DNA of 64,000 bases, taken from the NCBI GenBank assembly GCA_938014215.1, contig CALLRW010000041.1, forward strand, positions 382,692 through 446,691. Reading direction: 5' to 3'. Source of the stretch: an uncultured Alistipes sp. (GTDB lineage: Bacteria > Bacteroidota > Bacteroidia > Bacteroidales > Rikenellaceae). Positions within the stretch are counted from its first letter, which is position 1. Every line of letters starts with the position of its first letter. This document shows positions 25,834-35,294 of this stretch, in pieces. A program made the translations under genes and the position numbers. Below the pieces are notes generated by a model. The model was not told the DNA's origin. It did not search any database and worked only from the letters and a program-made list of their open reading frames with translations.

Positions 25834-27326
25834 AAGGTCGTTGCATCCTCATAGGCAGTGGTCTGGGCGGGTTGTCGTGCGGTGCGGTACTCGCCCGGAA
25901 CGGCTACGACGTCACGATCCTCGAGCAGGATGCCCGGATCGGAGGGTGTCTGCAGTGCTTCCACCGCGGCGGCGCAAAGTTCGAAACCGGCATGCACTTC
26001 ATCGGCTGTTGCGAGCCGGGGCAGGTCGTCGACCAGCTGCTGCGCTATCTCGAAGTCAGGGAGGGGCTGCGGCTTCGCGAACTCGATCCGACGGGGTATG
26101 AGGTGATTGCCCTGCGCGGCGAGCGGTTCCATTTCGCACGCGGGCGTGAGGCCTTCATCGAGGGGCTGGTCGAGCGGTTCCCCGCCGAGCGCGACTCGCT
26201 GGAGGCCTACTACGATCTGGTCGAAAGGGTCGCTGCGTCGTCGGCGCTCCACGCCCTGCAGGCCGGTGGGTCGGATCTAGCCCTGCTCACCGAATACCAG
26301 CTGCGGAGCATCAACTCCGTCCTCGACGGGCTGATCCGCGATCCGCTGCTGCGCGACGTTCTGGTCGGGGATCTCCCCCTCTACGCCGCCGAACGCGACC
26401 GGACCCCATTCGCGACACACGCCTTCATCACCGACCTCTACAACCACGGTGCGTACCGCTTTGTCGGCGGAAGCGACGCACTGGCCGAGGCGCTGGCCAA
26501 CACCGTGAGGCGGTACGGCGGGAGGATCCTCACCGGGAGGAGGGTCGTCAGGATCGATTGCGATGCGGTCCGCGCCCGCGCGGTGGAGACCGCCGACGGT
26601 GAGCGGTTCGAGGCCGATCTGGTCATCTCGAGCGCCCACCCGCGGCGTACGCTCGAGATGATCGACAGCCAGCTGATCCGCCCCGCCTATCGCCGCCGCA
26701 TCGAGGCAATGCGCAACACGACGGCCTGCTTCTCGCTCTACCTCCGCTTCCGCGACGGGGCCGTTCCGTACATGAACCACAACTTCTTCGGGTACACGGG
26801 AGACTCGCCCTGGGGGTGCGAAGCGTACACCGGGCAGGACTGGCCCCGCGGGTATCTCTACATGCACACGTGTCACGACGAAGAGGAGAGGTGGGCCCGC
26901 GCCGGCGTGGTGATCTCCTACATGTCGTTCGACGAGATGATGCCCTGGATCGATACCCGCGTGGGGAATCGCGGCGAGGAGTACGAAGCCTTCAAGCGGC
27001 AGCGCGCCCAACGCCTGCTCGAGGCCGTCGAACGCGAATTCCCGGGCCTCGGCCGGCAGGTGGAGGCCTCGTGGAGCGCCACGCCGCTCACCTACCGCGA
27101 CTACACCGGGACGGAATGCGGATCGATATACGGCGTCGTCCACGACGTCGGCGGAGGCCTCGGAAGCCGCATCTCGCACCGCACGCGCATCCCCAATCTG
27201 CTGCTCACGGGGCAGAACGTCAACTCGCACGGCATTCTCGGCGTACTGGTCGGAACGCTCCTTACCTGCGGCGAGGTGATCGGGGCGCAAACCATTCTGG
27301 AACAGATCAAAAAAGCCAACTCATGA
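25830..27326 (+). CDS. Phytoene-desaturase-like FAD oxidoreductase, copy 1
   Basis: 498 aa, ATGA overlap with the acyltransferase gene. The N-terminus has the FAD dinucleotide motif IGSGLGGLSCGAVLARNG ending in ILEQD, then RIGGCLQCF; the C-terminal LLLTGQNVNSHGILGVLVG is the second FAD-binding segment of CrtI/CrtN-type enzymes. The family desaturates or isomerises polyenes. A second, similar gene follows directly. Which bond they act on is unknown, since the KS/KR/DH set could already make the conjugated chain. Confidence 0.9.
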   Translation: MKGRCILIGSGLGGLSCGAVLARNGYDVTILEQDARIGGCLQCFHRGGAKFETGMHFIGCCEPGQVVDQLLRYLEVREGLRLRELDPTGYEVIALRGERFHFARGREAFIEGLVERFPAERDSLEAYYDLVERVAASSALHALQAGGSDLALLTEYQLRSINSVLDGLIRDPLLRDVLVGDLPLYAAERDRTPFATHAFITDLYNHGAYRFVGGSDALAEALANTVRRYGGRILTGRRVVRIDCDAVRARAVETADGERFEADLVISSAHPRRTLEMIDSQLIRPAYRRRIEAMRNTTACFSLYLRFRDGAVPYMNHNFFGYTGDSPWGCEAYTGQDWPRGYLYMHTCHDEEERWARAGVVISYMSFDEMMPWIDTRVGNRGEEYEAFKRQRAQRLLEAVEREFPGLGRQVEASWSATPLTYRDYTGTECGSIYGVVHDVGGGLGSRISHRTRIPNLLLTGQNVNSHGILGVLVGTLLTCGEVIGAQTILEQIKKANS

Positions 27327-28843
27327 ACGAATCGGTCCTTATCATCGGCGGCGGTCTGGGCGGGCTCTTCACCGGAGCCCTGCTCGCCAAAAACGGACGG
27401 CACGTCACGGTGCTCGAGAAAAATACGACGATCGGCGGAGGGTTGCAGACGTTCGTCCGCAACGGCCTCCGCTTCGAAACCGGCATGCACATGCTCGGCG
27501 GATTCCGAAAAGGCGGCTCCCTCTTCCGGATCTGCCACTATCTGGGGATTCTCGACCGGCTGAGGATCCGGCCGACCGATCCCCTCTGCATGGACTCGCT
27601 GCACTATCTCGACGAAGGCGAACACTACGAGATCCCGGGAGGCAGGGAACCTTTCACGGAGTACTTCGCACGGCTATTCCCCCACGAGGCCGACGGAATC
27701 CGCCGCTATGTCGATGCGCTGTACGACCTCTCGGAGGAGGTCGGGCTCTTCTATCTGCGCGAAGACACCGCCTCGATCTTCGCCCACTCGGAGGAGTTTC
27801 TGCAGCCGGCCGACGAGTTCATTGCCCGGTTTGTCGGCGACAGCCGCCTGCGGGACATTCTGGCCTACATGAACCCCATGTACGGCGGAGTGGCGCACCA
27901 TACGCCGGCCTATATTCATGCACTGGTCAACGTGCTGTACATCAACGGAGAGGATCGTTTCGAGGAGGGCAGTTCGCAGCTGGCCGACGCCCTGGCCGGG
28001 GTGATCCGCGAGGCGGGCGGCGAGGTGATCACCCGGGCCCGCGTCGAGGCGATCGACTGCCGCGAACGCTCGATCCGCAGCGTCTCGACCTCCGACGGCC
28101 GCCAATTCTCGGCCGACCGCTACATCGCGGCCATCCACCCCTGCACGCTCCTCGGGTTGCTCCCCGAAGATGCCCTGCCCCGCGCCTACCGGAACCGGCT
28201 CAACGAAATCCCGAACAGCTACTCGGCCTTCACGCTCTATCTGAAACTCCGCCCGGAGAGCTTCCCCTACATCAACCACACGTGTTACTGCCAGAAGGCC
28301 CACGGGATGGTCTGGGAGTTCGGCCGTTGGGACGAGGAGTGGCCCCGCGGGCTGATGTACATGACCCCGCCCGAACACAACCAGGGGCGGTACAGCCGGC
28401 GGATGATCATCACCACGCCGATGAGCTTCGAGGCCGTCCGCCGCTGGGAGAAGACCTCCACAGGCCGTCGCGGCGCCGAATACGAGGCCTGGAAACGGGA
28501 GATGGCCGAACGGATCCTCGACTGCATGGAGCGCATCCATCCCGGATTCCGGTCGGTGATCGAGGCCTGCACAACCTCCAGCCCCCTCACCATCCGCGAC
28601 TACTACGGCGTCAAGCAGGGGTCGATGTACGGATTCAGCAAGGATGCCTGCCAGATCGCTCTCTCGCAGGTGCCGATCGTGACCAAGATCCGGAACCTGC
28701 TCCTCACCGGGCAGAACATCAACCTCCACGGCATCTGCGGCGTGCCCCTCACGGCCATCAATACGGCCGAGGTGATCGTCGGCCAAAACCAACTGATTCG
28801 TGCCATCAACAACCAATACACCATGGACTATGAAAACCGCTGA
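27323..28843 (+). CDS. Phytoene-desaturase-like FAD oxidoreductase, copy 2
   Basis: 506 aa, starting at the ATGA overlap. The FAD motif IIGGGLGGLFTGALLAKNG with VLEKN, and the C-terminal LLLTGQNINLHGICGVPL, mirror copy 1. The two are paralogues with many shared blocks (RFETGMHM/KFETGMHF, YINHTCY/YMNHNFF), so a tandem duplication is likely. They may work as a heteromeric pair. The gene overlaps the ligase gene by 14 nt. Confidence 0.9.
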   Translation: MNESVLIIGGGLGGLFTGALLAKNGRHVTVLEKNTTIGGGLQTFVRNGLRFETGMHMLGGFRKGGSLFRICHYLGILDRLRIRPTDPLCMDSLHYLDEGEHYEIPGGREPFTEYFARLFPHEADGIRRYVDALYDLSEEVGLFYLREDTASIFAHSEEFLQPADEFIARFVGDSRLRDILAYMNPMYGGVAHHTPAYIHALVNVLYINGEDRFEEGSSQLADALAGVIREAGGEVITRARVEAIDCRERSIRSVSTSDGRQFSADRYIAAIHPCTLLGLLPEDALPRAYRNRLNEIPNSYSAFTLYLKLRPESFPYINHTCYCQKAHGMVWEFGRWDEEWPRGLMYMTPPEHNQGRYSRRMIITTPMSFEAVRRWEKTSTGRRGAEYEAWKREMAERILDCMERIHPGFRSVIEACTTSSPLTIRDYYGVKQGSMYGFSKDACQIALSQVPIVTKIRNLLLTGQNINLHGICGVPLTAINTAEVIVGQNQLIRAINNQYTMDYENR

Positions 28844-30137
28844 ACCCGATATCGAATTCCAGTCGCCCGAAGCGATCAAGGCCTGTCAGGAACAGCTCCT
28901 GCAGCGCGCCCTGCACTATCTGGCCGGCCACTCGGCCTACTACCGCCGGATGTTCGACCGCTATGAAATCCGAATCGACCAGATCCGCCACATCGAAGAC
29001 CTCGTCAAGATCCCATTCACCGAAAAGAAGGATCTCCAGCTCTTCAACGAGGAGTTCCTTTGCTGCCCCCGCGAGAAGATCATCGACTATGTCACCACCT
29101 CCGGAACGCTGGGCGATCCGGTCACCTTCGGATGCACGGAGGCCGACCTCCAGCGGCTCGCCTACAACGAGAAAAAATCGTTCGCCTGCGCCGGCCTGAG
29201 ACCCGGAAACATCGTCCAGCTGATGACCACGCTCGACAAGCGGTTCATGGCCGGGCTGGCCTACTTCCTCGGCATCCGCGAGCTGGGCGCCAGCGTCATC
29301 CGCGTCGGAAACGGTATTCCCGAGCTGCAGTGGGACACGATCCGCAGGCTCCGACCCGATACGATCATGTGCGTGCCGTCGTTCATCCTGCGGCTCATCC
29401 AGTATGCCGAAGAGCACGGGATCGACTACCGAAACAGCAGCGTACGTCGCATCATCGGTATCGGCGAGGGGCTGCGCGAACAGGACTTCTCGCTCAATCT
29501 GCTCGGGCAGCGCATCCGCGAAAAGTGGGACGTCGACCTCTTCGCCACCTACTCTTCGACGGAGATGGGGGCCACCTTCTCGGAGTGTCCCTACGGCTGC
29601 GGCGGGCATATCCATCCCGAACTGATCATCGTCGAGATCATCGGAGAGGACAACCTCCCGGTGCCCGACGGCGAATACGGCGAAATCGTCGTCACGACGC
29701 TCGGCGTCGAGGGAATGCCCCTGCTGCGGTTCCGGACCGGTGACATCGCCGCAAAACGCACCGAACAGTGCCGTTGCGGCCGCTGGTCGTTCCGCCTCAC
29801 ACCGCTCATCGGCCGGAAACACAACATGATCAAACTCAAGGGGACGACGCTCTATCCACCGGCCCTGAACGACGTGCTGGACAATACACCCTACGTCGAA
29901 AACTACGTCATCGTGGTCGAGGAGAGCGATGCCGGCACCGACCGCGTGATCGTCCGAATCGGCCTCAAGGAGCAGCCGGCGTTCGACGCCGTGAAGGAGC
30001 TCAAGGACCGTTTCCGGTCGCGGATCCGTGTCGCCCCCGAGGTGGAGATCCTCCCCGTCGAGGAGATCCGAAAAATCAACTTCCCGGCCAAAAGCCGAAA
30101 ACCCGTCAAGTTCATCGATAACCGAAAAAAAGCATGA
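28830..30137 (+). CDS. Adenylate-forming aryl acid ligase, PaaK-like
   Basis: 435 aa from ATG 28830. Adenylation motifs: YVTTSGTLGDPVTF (P-loop-like), YSSTEMGATFSE and LLRFRTGDIA; the C-terminal Lys-bearing motif is IRKINFPAKSRKPVKF. Length and layout match phenylacetate-CoA ligases. The likely job is to activate 4-coumarate made by the ammonia-lyase and load it on a carrier protein. A Cys-rich stretch (ECPYGCGGHIHPE, EQCRCGRW) could bind zinc. It is the only adenylation enzyme in the cluster. Confidence 0.9.
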   Translation: MKTAEPDIEFQSPEAIKACQEQLLQRALHYLAGHSAYYRRMFDRYEIRIDQIRHIEDLVKIPFTEKKDLQLFNEEFLCCPREKIIDYVTTSGTLGDPVTFGCTEADLQRLAYNEKKSFACAGLRPGNIVQLMTTLDKRFMAGLAYFLGIRELGASVIRVGNGIPELQWDTIRRLRPDTIMCVPSFILRLIQYAEEHGIDYRNSSVRRIIGIGEGLREQDFSLNLLGQRIREKWDVDLFATYSSTEMGATFSECPYGCGGHIHPELIIVEIIGEDNLPVPDGEYGEIVVTTLGVEGMPLLRFRTGDIAAKRTEQCRCGRWSFRLTPLIGRKHNMIKLKGTTLYPPALNDVLDNTPYVENYVIVVEESDAGTDRVIVRIGLKEQPAFDAVKELKDRFRSRIRVAPEVEILPVEEIRKINFPAKSRKPVKFIDNRKKA

Positions 30138-31261
30138 CTGAGTCCCAGTTCGACGACATACGTCCCTATCGCGACGAGGAGATCCCCGCCGCCATGAAAC
30201 GAATCGCCGCCAGCGAGTTCTTCCCGCTGCTGGCTACCTATGTCTTCCCGGAGGAGGAGCTTGAGACGGTCCGTGGCCGCGTCGCCCGGATCCGGACGAC
30301 CTACGAATTCCAGGAGCAGGTGATGAAGCGCGTCAACGAACAGGTCATCGAACGAAGCATCTCGTCGTTCACCTGGGAGGGACTCGACCGCCTCGACCCC
30401 GCGCAGCGTTACCTCTTCGTCTCGAACCACCGCGACATCATGCTCGATGCCTCGCTGCTGCAGTATCTGCTCTTCACGAACGGTCACCAGACCTCGGAGA
30501 TCACCTTCGGCGCCAATCTGATGTCCTCGCAGCTGGTCATCGACATCGGAAAGGCCAACAAGATGTTTCGCATCGAACGCGGCGGAAACATGAAGGACTT
30601 CTACCGCAGTTCGCTACACTGTTCGGAGTACATCCGCCACACGATCACCGAAAAACGGCAGTCGGTCTGGATCGCCCAGCGGAACGGCCGCACCAAGGAC
30701 GGAAACGATCTGACGGATCAGGGCATCGTCAAGATGTTCTGCATGAGCAAGCCCTTCGACAAGATCGCCGCCCTGGCCGAATTACACATCGTGCCGATGA
30801 CGATCAGCTACGAGTGGGAACCCTGCGACATCCTCAAGGCCCTCGAACGCTACGAATCGCAGTTCACCCGTTACACCAAAAAGCCCGGCGAGGACCTGAA
30901 CAGCATCCTCACCGGAATCCTCCAGCCCAAGGGCGCCGTGCACATCGCTCTGGGCAAACCCCTGGACGAGGAGCTCCTCGCGCAGTTCGACGCCTGCACC
31001 CACAACGAATACCACAAGCAGGTCACCCGGCTGCTCGACCACGCCATCCGCAGCCAGTACCGCCTCGCCCCGAACAACTACATCGCTCACGACCTGCGGT
31101 ACGGCCAACAGCGCCATGCCGACCGTTACACGCCCGCCCAGAAGGAGGCATTCATCGACCGGCTCGAGGAGCTGGCCCGATTCGAGGTGGACGATGCCGA
31201 TCAGCTGCGCGACATCTTCCTCGGGATCTATGCCGCGCCGGTGGAGTACGGCAAAAACTGA
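30134..31261 (+). CDS. Glycerol-3-phosphate/1-acylglycerol acyltransferase-like protein
   Basis: 375 aa, ATGA overlap with the ligase gene. The catalytic motif is SNHRDIMLDAS (H-x5-D), a variant common in Bacteroidetes acyltransferases of this type, and later MFRIERGGN and WIAQRNGRTKDG fit the family. There is no membrane helix. It would transfer an acyl chain, perhaps the aryl polyene itself, to a glycerol-based head. It is the third acyltransferase of the cluster. Confidence 0.87.
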   Translation: MTESQFDDIRPYRDEEIPAAMKRIAASEFFPLLATYVFPEEELETVRGRVARIRTTYEFQEQVMKRVNEQVIERSISSFTWEGLDRLDPAQRYLFVSNHRDIMLDASLLQYLLFTNGHQTSEITFGANLMSSQLVIDIGKANKMFRIERGGNMKDFYRSSLHCSEYIRHTITEKRQSVWIAQRNGRTKDGNDLTDQGIVKMFCMSKPFDKIAALAELHIVPMTISYEWEPCDILKALERYESQFTRYTKKPGEDLNSILTGILQPKGAVHIALGKPLDEELLAQFDACTHNEYHKQVTRLLDHAIRSQYRLAPNNYIAHDLRYGQQRHADRYTPAQKEAFIDRLEELARFEVDDADQLRDIFLGIYAAPVEYGKN

Positions 31262-31313
31262 TCCCCACAGATAACCGATTCGATCAACTGCTGTCACGTC
31301 AATTCGAAACTCC

Positions 31314-34300
31314 ATGGTGGCCCTCTTTCTTCGCATCTACGACTGGTTCGCCGGCCGGCGCGGGTGGCTCGGCGCAATCCTAGCGGCGGTCTCTCTGCTG
31401 CTGCTCGCCGGAACACTCTCGCTCGGCCGCAACGAGAACATCCTCGACTTCCTCCCGGTCGACAACGCCCACCGAAAGGCCCTGAACCTCTATCAGAACC
31501 TCTCGGCGGCGGACCGCATCATCGCCATCGTCACCCCGCGCGACTCGACGGCCGAGGTCGATCCCGAACGGCTCGTCGGGGCAGTCGACCGATTCGCCCG
31601 CGCCGTCGCCGAGTGCGATTCGCTCCACGTGGTCCGCGACCTCACCACGAGGATCGACTACCGGCAATTCGCCGCCGTACAGGAGTTCCTCTACGCGCAT
31701 ATCCCCTACTTCCTCACCGAGGAGGACTATGACCGAATCGACTCGCTGCTCTCGCCGCAGTATGTCGGCGAACAGATCGCCCGCGACCGCATGATGCTGA
31801 TGTTCCCGACGGGCGGTCTTCTCGCCCGCCATCTGCAGCAGGATCCGCTCAACCTCTTCACGCCGGTGGTCAGCCGGCTACAGCAGTTCGCCGGAACGCT
31901 CAACTACGAGCTCTACGACGGGTACATCCTCTCACCCGACCGGCGGCGGGCCATCGTGCTCATGAAGACCCCCTACGGATCGAACGAGACAGAAAACAAT
32001 GCCCGGTTGATCGATCTGCTCGAGCAAGCCGCAAAAATGGCCCTCGACGAGGGTAAGGCAGCCGGGGCGGATGCTGCCGGGGCCGGAACGGAGACGGCCG
32101 GGGCTGAAACCGGGGCAGAGACCGGCGGAAGCAAGGCCGGGGCCGGAAACGGCGGAAGCGGCGAAGTAGATGCAATTGCCGGGGCGGATGCTGCCGGGGC
32201 CAACGGAGAGGCGGCCGGGGCCGAACTGGAGATCCATCTGGCCGGTGCCCCGGTCATCGCCGTTACCAATGCCCGTCAGATCAAGCGCGACAGCCTGCGC
32301 GCCATCATCATCGCCGCCGTGCTGATCCTCGCCCTGCTGATCGCCACGCTCCGATCGGGACGCGCCCTGCTGCTGATCGGCGTCTCGATTCTCTTTGGAT
32401 GGTTGTTCGCCATGGGAGCCCTGTCGCTCTTCCGAAACGAGGTCTCGATGATCATCATCGGAATCGCTTCGATCATCATCGGAATCGCCGTCAACTACCC
32501 GCTCCACCTGCTGGCCCACCTGGGCCATGTATCGGACATGCGCACGGCCCTGAAAGAGGTCGTCTCGCCGCTCGTCATCGGAAACATCACCACCGTCGGT
32601 GCCTTCCTCTGTCTGGTGCCCATGACCGCCCCGGCACTGCGCGATCTGGGGCTGTTCGCCGCCTTCATGCTCGTCGGAACCATCCTCTTCGTCCTCCTCT
32701 TCCTCCCCCATCTGGTCGGGCGTAGACCCCTCCGGCCCATGCACAGCCGCCGGTCCCGCCGGGAAGGGTTCATCGCCCGGATGTCGTTCGAAAACCGACC
32801 CCGCATTCTGCTCGTCGTCGCGGCGCTGACGATCCTCTTCGGGTACTTCAGCCGGAACACCGCATTCGACACCGACATGCAGCACATCAACTACATGACC
32901 CAACAGCAGCGGGCCGACCTCGAGGCCTTCCGCCGGATGGCGGGCGATGACGGCCGGACGACGGTCTATGTCGCCTCGGAGGGTACGGATTGGGACAAGG
33001 CTCTGCAACGGAGCGAAGCGGCCCGCCGTCTGGTGGCCGCGGTCGTCGACGGCGACTCGACCGTGCGGTGGCGGAGCGCCTCGCCCTATCTCCCCTCGCG
33101 GCAGGAGCAGCTGCGGCGGCTGGCCCGCTGGGAACGCTTCGTCGCGGAACACGGAACAATGATCCGCGAGGAGATGGCCAAGGCGCTGACGGGAAACGGA
33201 TTCCGCGAGGGCGCCTTCGCCGGTTTCGACCAGCTGCTCGGGGAACGGTTCGAACCGATGGCCTGGGAGGAGTTCGAACCGCTGAGCGGGGAGCTGCTGA
33301 GCGGTTACCTGTGCCGCGACGGCGGGTGCTGCACGGTGGTCGAACAGCTCGATGTCCCGGCACGGAACGTCGCACGGATCGAAGCCGAACTGCAGCAGCA
33401 CAAGGCCGGCTCCTACTGCTTCGATATCCGCGGAGTCAACGCGGCCATCTCGCAGGCACTGACCGGCGACTTCAACTACATCTGCTGGTCGTGCGGCGTG
33501 ATCGTCTTCCTCTTCCTGTGGTTCTCGTTCGGAAGGATCGAACTGAGTCTGATGGCCTTCCTGCCAATGACCGTCAGCTGGCTCTGGATCCTCGGAATCA
33601 TGGAGATCGCCGACATCCGGTTCAACATCGTCAACATCATCCTCGCCACGTTCATCTTCGGGCAGGGCGACGACTACACGATCTTCATCACCGAAGGCCT
33701 CATCTACGAACACGCCTACGGCCGCCGGCTGATCACGGCCTACAAAAAGAGCATCGTCATCTCGGCGCTGATCATGCTGATCGGTATCGGAACGCTCATC
33801 TTCTCACGGCATCCGGCCCTGCTCTCGCTGGCTGAAGTGACGATCGTCGGGATGTTTGCCGTGGTGCTGATGGCCTACATCCTCCCGCCGTTCATCTACC
33901 GCTGGCTCGTGCGGCGCAGCGACGGTGCCCCCAGGCGCGACCCCGTGACATTCGGGCGGATCCTCGCAACGGGGTGGATGTACGGCGTGCTCGCCGCCGC
34001 ACGGATCCGACTCTCGGTGGTCCGGATGGCGGTCGGAGGCGCCCGCCGGCCAAAGAGCCGGCTCCGGATGGCCAAGGCCCTGCACGGTACGGCCCGGCGG
34101 GTGATCGGTCTGCTGCCCGGAGTCCGCTTGCGCAACCTCTCGCAGCGGGATTGCGAGGCTGTCGAGGCGGCATTCGAGGCGGAGCTGGCACCCGAAGAGG
34201 TGCGAGGCCTGCAGCGCAACGGCAGAACAGGGAGCGACGGCAACGGCTGGAACGGCTGGAACGGCGATTCGCAGAGCAGCGGCATGCGGAGTCCCGACAA

Positions 34301-35183
34301 GAGGTGGAGCAGCGGTTTGCGAAACGGCGACAGGGCGCGGAGCAACGGTGAATCCATCGCAAACGGGGCCCGGTCGGGCGAAGGAATGGTTCTGGCGGGG
34401 CATTACCGTTCGGAGATCGATCCGCTCCTGATCGCCGCAGCACTGCCCGGTGTGGTCATCGTCACCGACCGGAAAATAAAGCGCGGCATCGCCGGGCTGC
34501 TCCGTACGGCCGGAGCTCTGGCCCCCTGTGCCGAGGCCCGGCAGCTGATCGCCAACGGGCGGCGGATCCTCCTCTTCACGGACGAAGGGGTCGACCCCGA
34601 GGCGGAGATCGTACCCGTGGCCATTCACGGCAGCCGGGAGCTCTTCCCCGACGGCGGGCGGCTGCTCGCTCCGGGCGGCGTGACCATCGCCTGCGGACCC
34701 GCCGTGCGGACCTCGCTGGCCGGGATCGAAGGGTATGTCGACCGGCTCGAGGAGGCCCTCTTCCGCACACAGGCCGATACGGCCTACTTCAGAAGACAGG
34801 TGGCCGTCCGCTACCGCTACAAGGGCCCGGAGGTCGAGCGCAGCATGCGCCGGACGCTTCGCCGATACGGCTGTTTCAGCCGCTGGATCGACACGGGGCG
34901 GAGTCCCGAAACAGCCGTGATCGTCAACAACGGGCAGGGCGAATTCGCGCTGCTCTATGCGCTGGTTCACCCCGAGACGAAGGTCTATGCCTTCGAACAC
35001 GATACGGACCGGCTGGCACTCGCGCAGCATCTGGCCGAACTGCCCGCAAATCTGCACCTTGCCCCGGAAAGCGAACTGATCGCTGAACGGTTTGCCGGGG
35101 CCGAATGGTATCTGGTCGCTCCGGACGACGAGCAGCGAGCCCGATATGCCCGGGTGCCGGCCCACGGCGTGGAGATTCTCTGA
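31314..35183 (+). CDS. MMPL/RND exporter fused to acyltransferase and methyltransferase-like domains
   Basis: 1289 aa. Residues about 20-870 are an RND/MMPL transporter: two halves, each with a periplasmic loop and a group of membrane segments (first group about 325-480, second about 720-870), with the conserved GQGDDYTIF in the second. Residues about 1020-1150 are an acyltransferase-like domain with GHYRSEIDPL (His1030, Asp1036) and LLFTDEGVDPEAEIVPVAIHG. Residues about 1195-1289 are methyltransferase-like (NNGQGEFALLYALVHPETKVYAFEHD). This three-part layout is known in Bacteroidetes annotation. Two low-complexity inserts (about 245-305, Ala/Gly-rich; about 965-1022, Asn/Gly/Ser-rich) are unusual. 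It likely exports the finished lipid together with the LolA-like protein. Confidence 0.92.
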   Translation: MVALFLRIYDWFAGRRGWLGAILAAVSLLLLAGTLSLGRNENILDFLPVDNAHRKALNLYQNLSAADRIIAIVTPRDSTAEVDPERLVGAVDRFARAVAECDSLHVVRDLTTRIDYRQFAAVQEFLYAHIPYFLTEEDYDRIDSLLSPQYVGEQIARDRMMLMFPTGGLLARHLQQDPLNLFTPVVSRLQQFAGTLNYELYDGYILSPDRRRAIVLMKTPYGSNETENNARLIDLLEQAAKMALDEGKAAGADAAGAGTETAGAETGAETGGSKAGAGNGGSGEVDAIAGADAAGANGEAAGAELEIHLAGAPVIAVTNARQIKRDSLRAIIIAAVLILALLIATLRSGRALLLIGVSILFGWLFAMGALSLFRNEVSMIIIGIASIIIGIAVNYPLHLLAHLGHVSDMRTALKEVVSPLVIGNITTVGAFLCLVPMTAPALRDLGLFAAFMLVGTILFVLLFLPHLVGRRPLRPMHSRRSRREGFIARMSFENRPRILLVVAALTILFGYFSRNTAFDTDMQHINYMTQQQRADLEAFRRMAGDDGRTTVYVASEGTDWDKALQRSEAARRLVAAVVDGDSTVRWRSASPYLPSRQEQLRRLARWERFVAEHGTMIREEMAKALTGNGFREGAFAGFDQLLGERFEPMAWEEFEPLSGELLSGYLCRDGGCCTVVEQLDVPARNVARIEAELQQHKAGSYCFDIRGVNAAISQALTGDFNYICWSCGVIVFLFLWFSFGRIELSLMAFLPMTVSWLWILGIMEIADIRFNIVNIILATFIFGQGDDYTIFITEGLIYEHAYGRRLITAYKKSIVISALIMLIGIGTLIFSRHPALLSLAEVTIVGMFAVVLMAYILPPFIYRWLVRRSDGAPRRDPVTFGRILATGWMYGVLAAARIRLSVVRMAVGGARRPKSRLRMAKALHGTARRVIGLLPGVRLRNLSQRDCEAVEAAFEAELAPEEVRGLQRNGRTGSDGNGWNGWNGDSQSSGMRSPDKRWSSGLRNGDRARSNGESIANGARSGEGMVLAGHYRSEIDPLLIAAALPGVVIVTDRKIKRGIAGLLRTAGALAPCAEARQLIANGRRILLFTDEGVDPEAEIVPVAIHGSRELFPDGGRLLAPGGVTIACGPAVRTSLAGIEGYVDRLEEALFRTQADTAYFRRQVAVRYRYKGPEVERSMRRTLRRYGCFSRWIDTGRSPETAVIVNNGQGEFALLYALVHPETKVYAFEHDTDRLALAQHLAELPANLHLAPESELIAERFAGAEWYLVAPDDEQRARYARVPAHGVEIL

Positions 35184-35198
35184 ACGGAGCGCATTTTA

Positions 35199-35230
35199 TT
35201 TGCAGATCCGACCCCGGAGGGCTATCTTTG
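35199..35230 (+). promoter_or_regulatory. Promoter of sbcD-sbcC
   Basis: TTTG (35199-35202), 20 nt, then TATCTTTG (35223-35230): both elements and the spacing match the Bacteroidetes -33/-7 consensus. It lies 65 nt before the sbcD start and directly after the MMPL stop, so the repair genes are transcribed separately from the pigment operon. Confidence 0.8.
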
Positions 35231-35294
35231 CAGAGGTGCGCGGAGGGTTGCCCCAGAGGGCTGCCCCCGGCGTGACCGTCAAGACGTCCCAACC

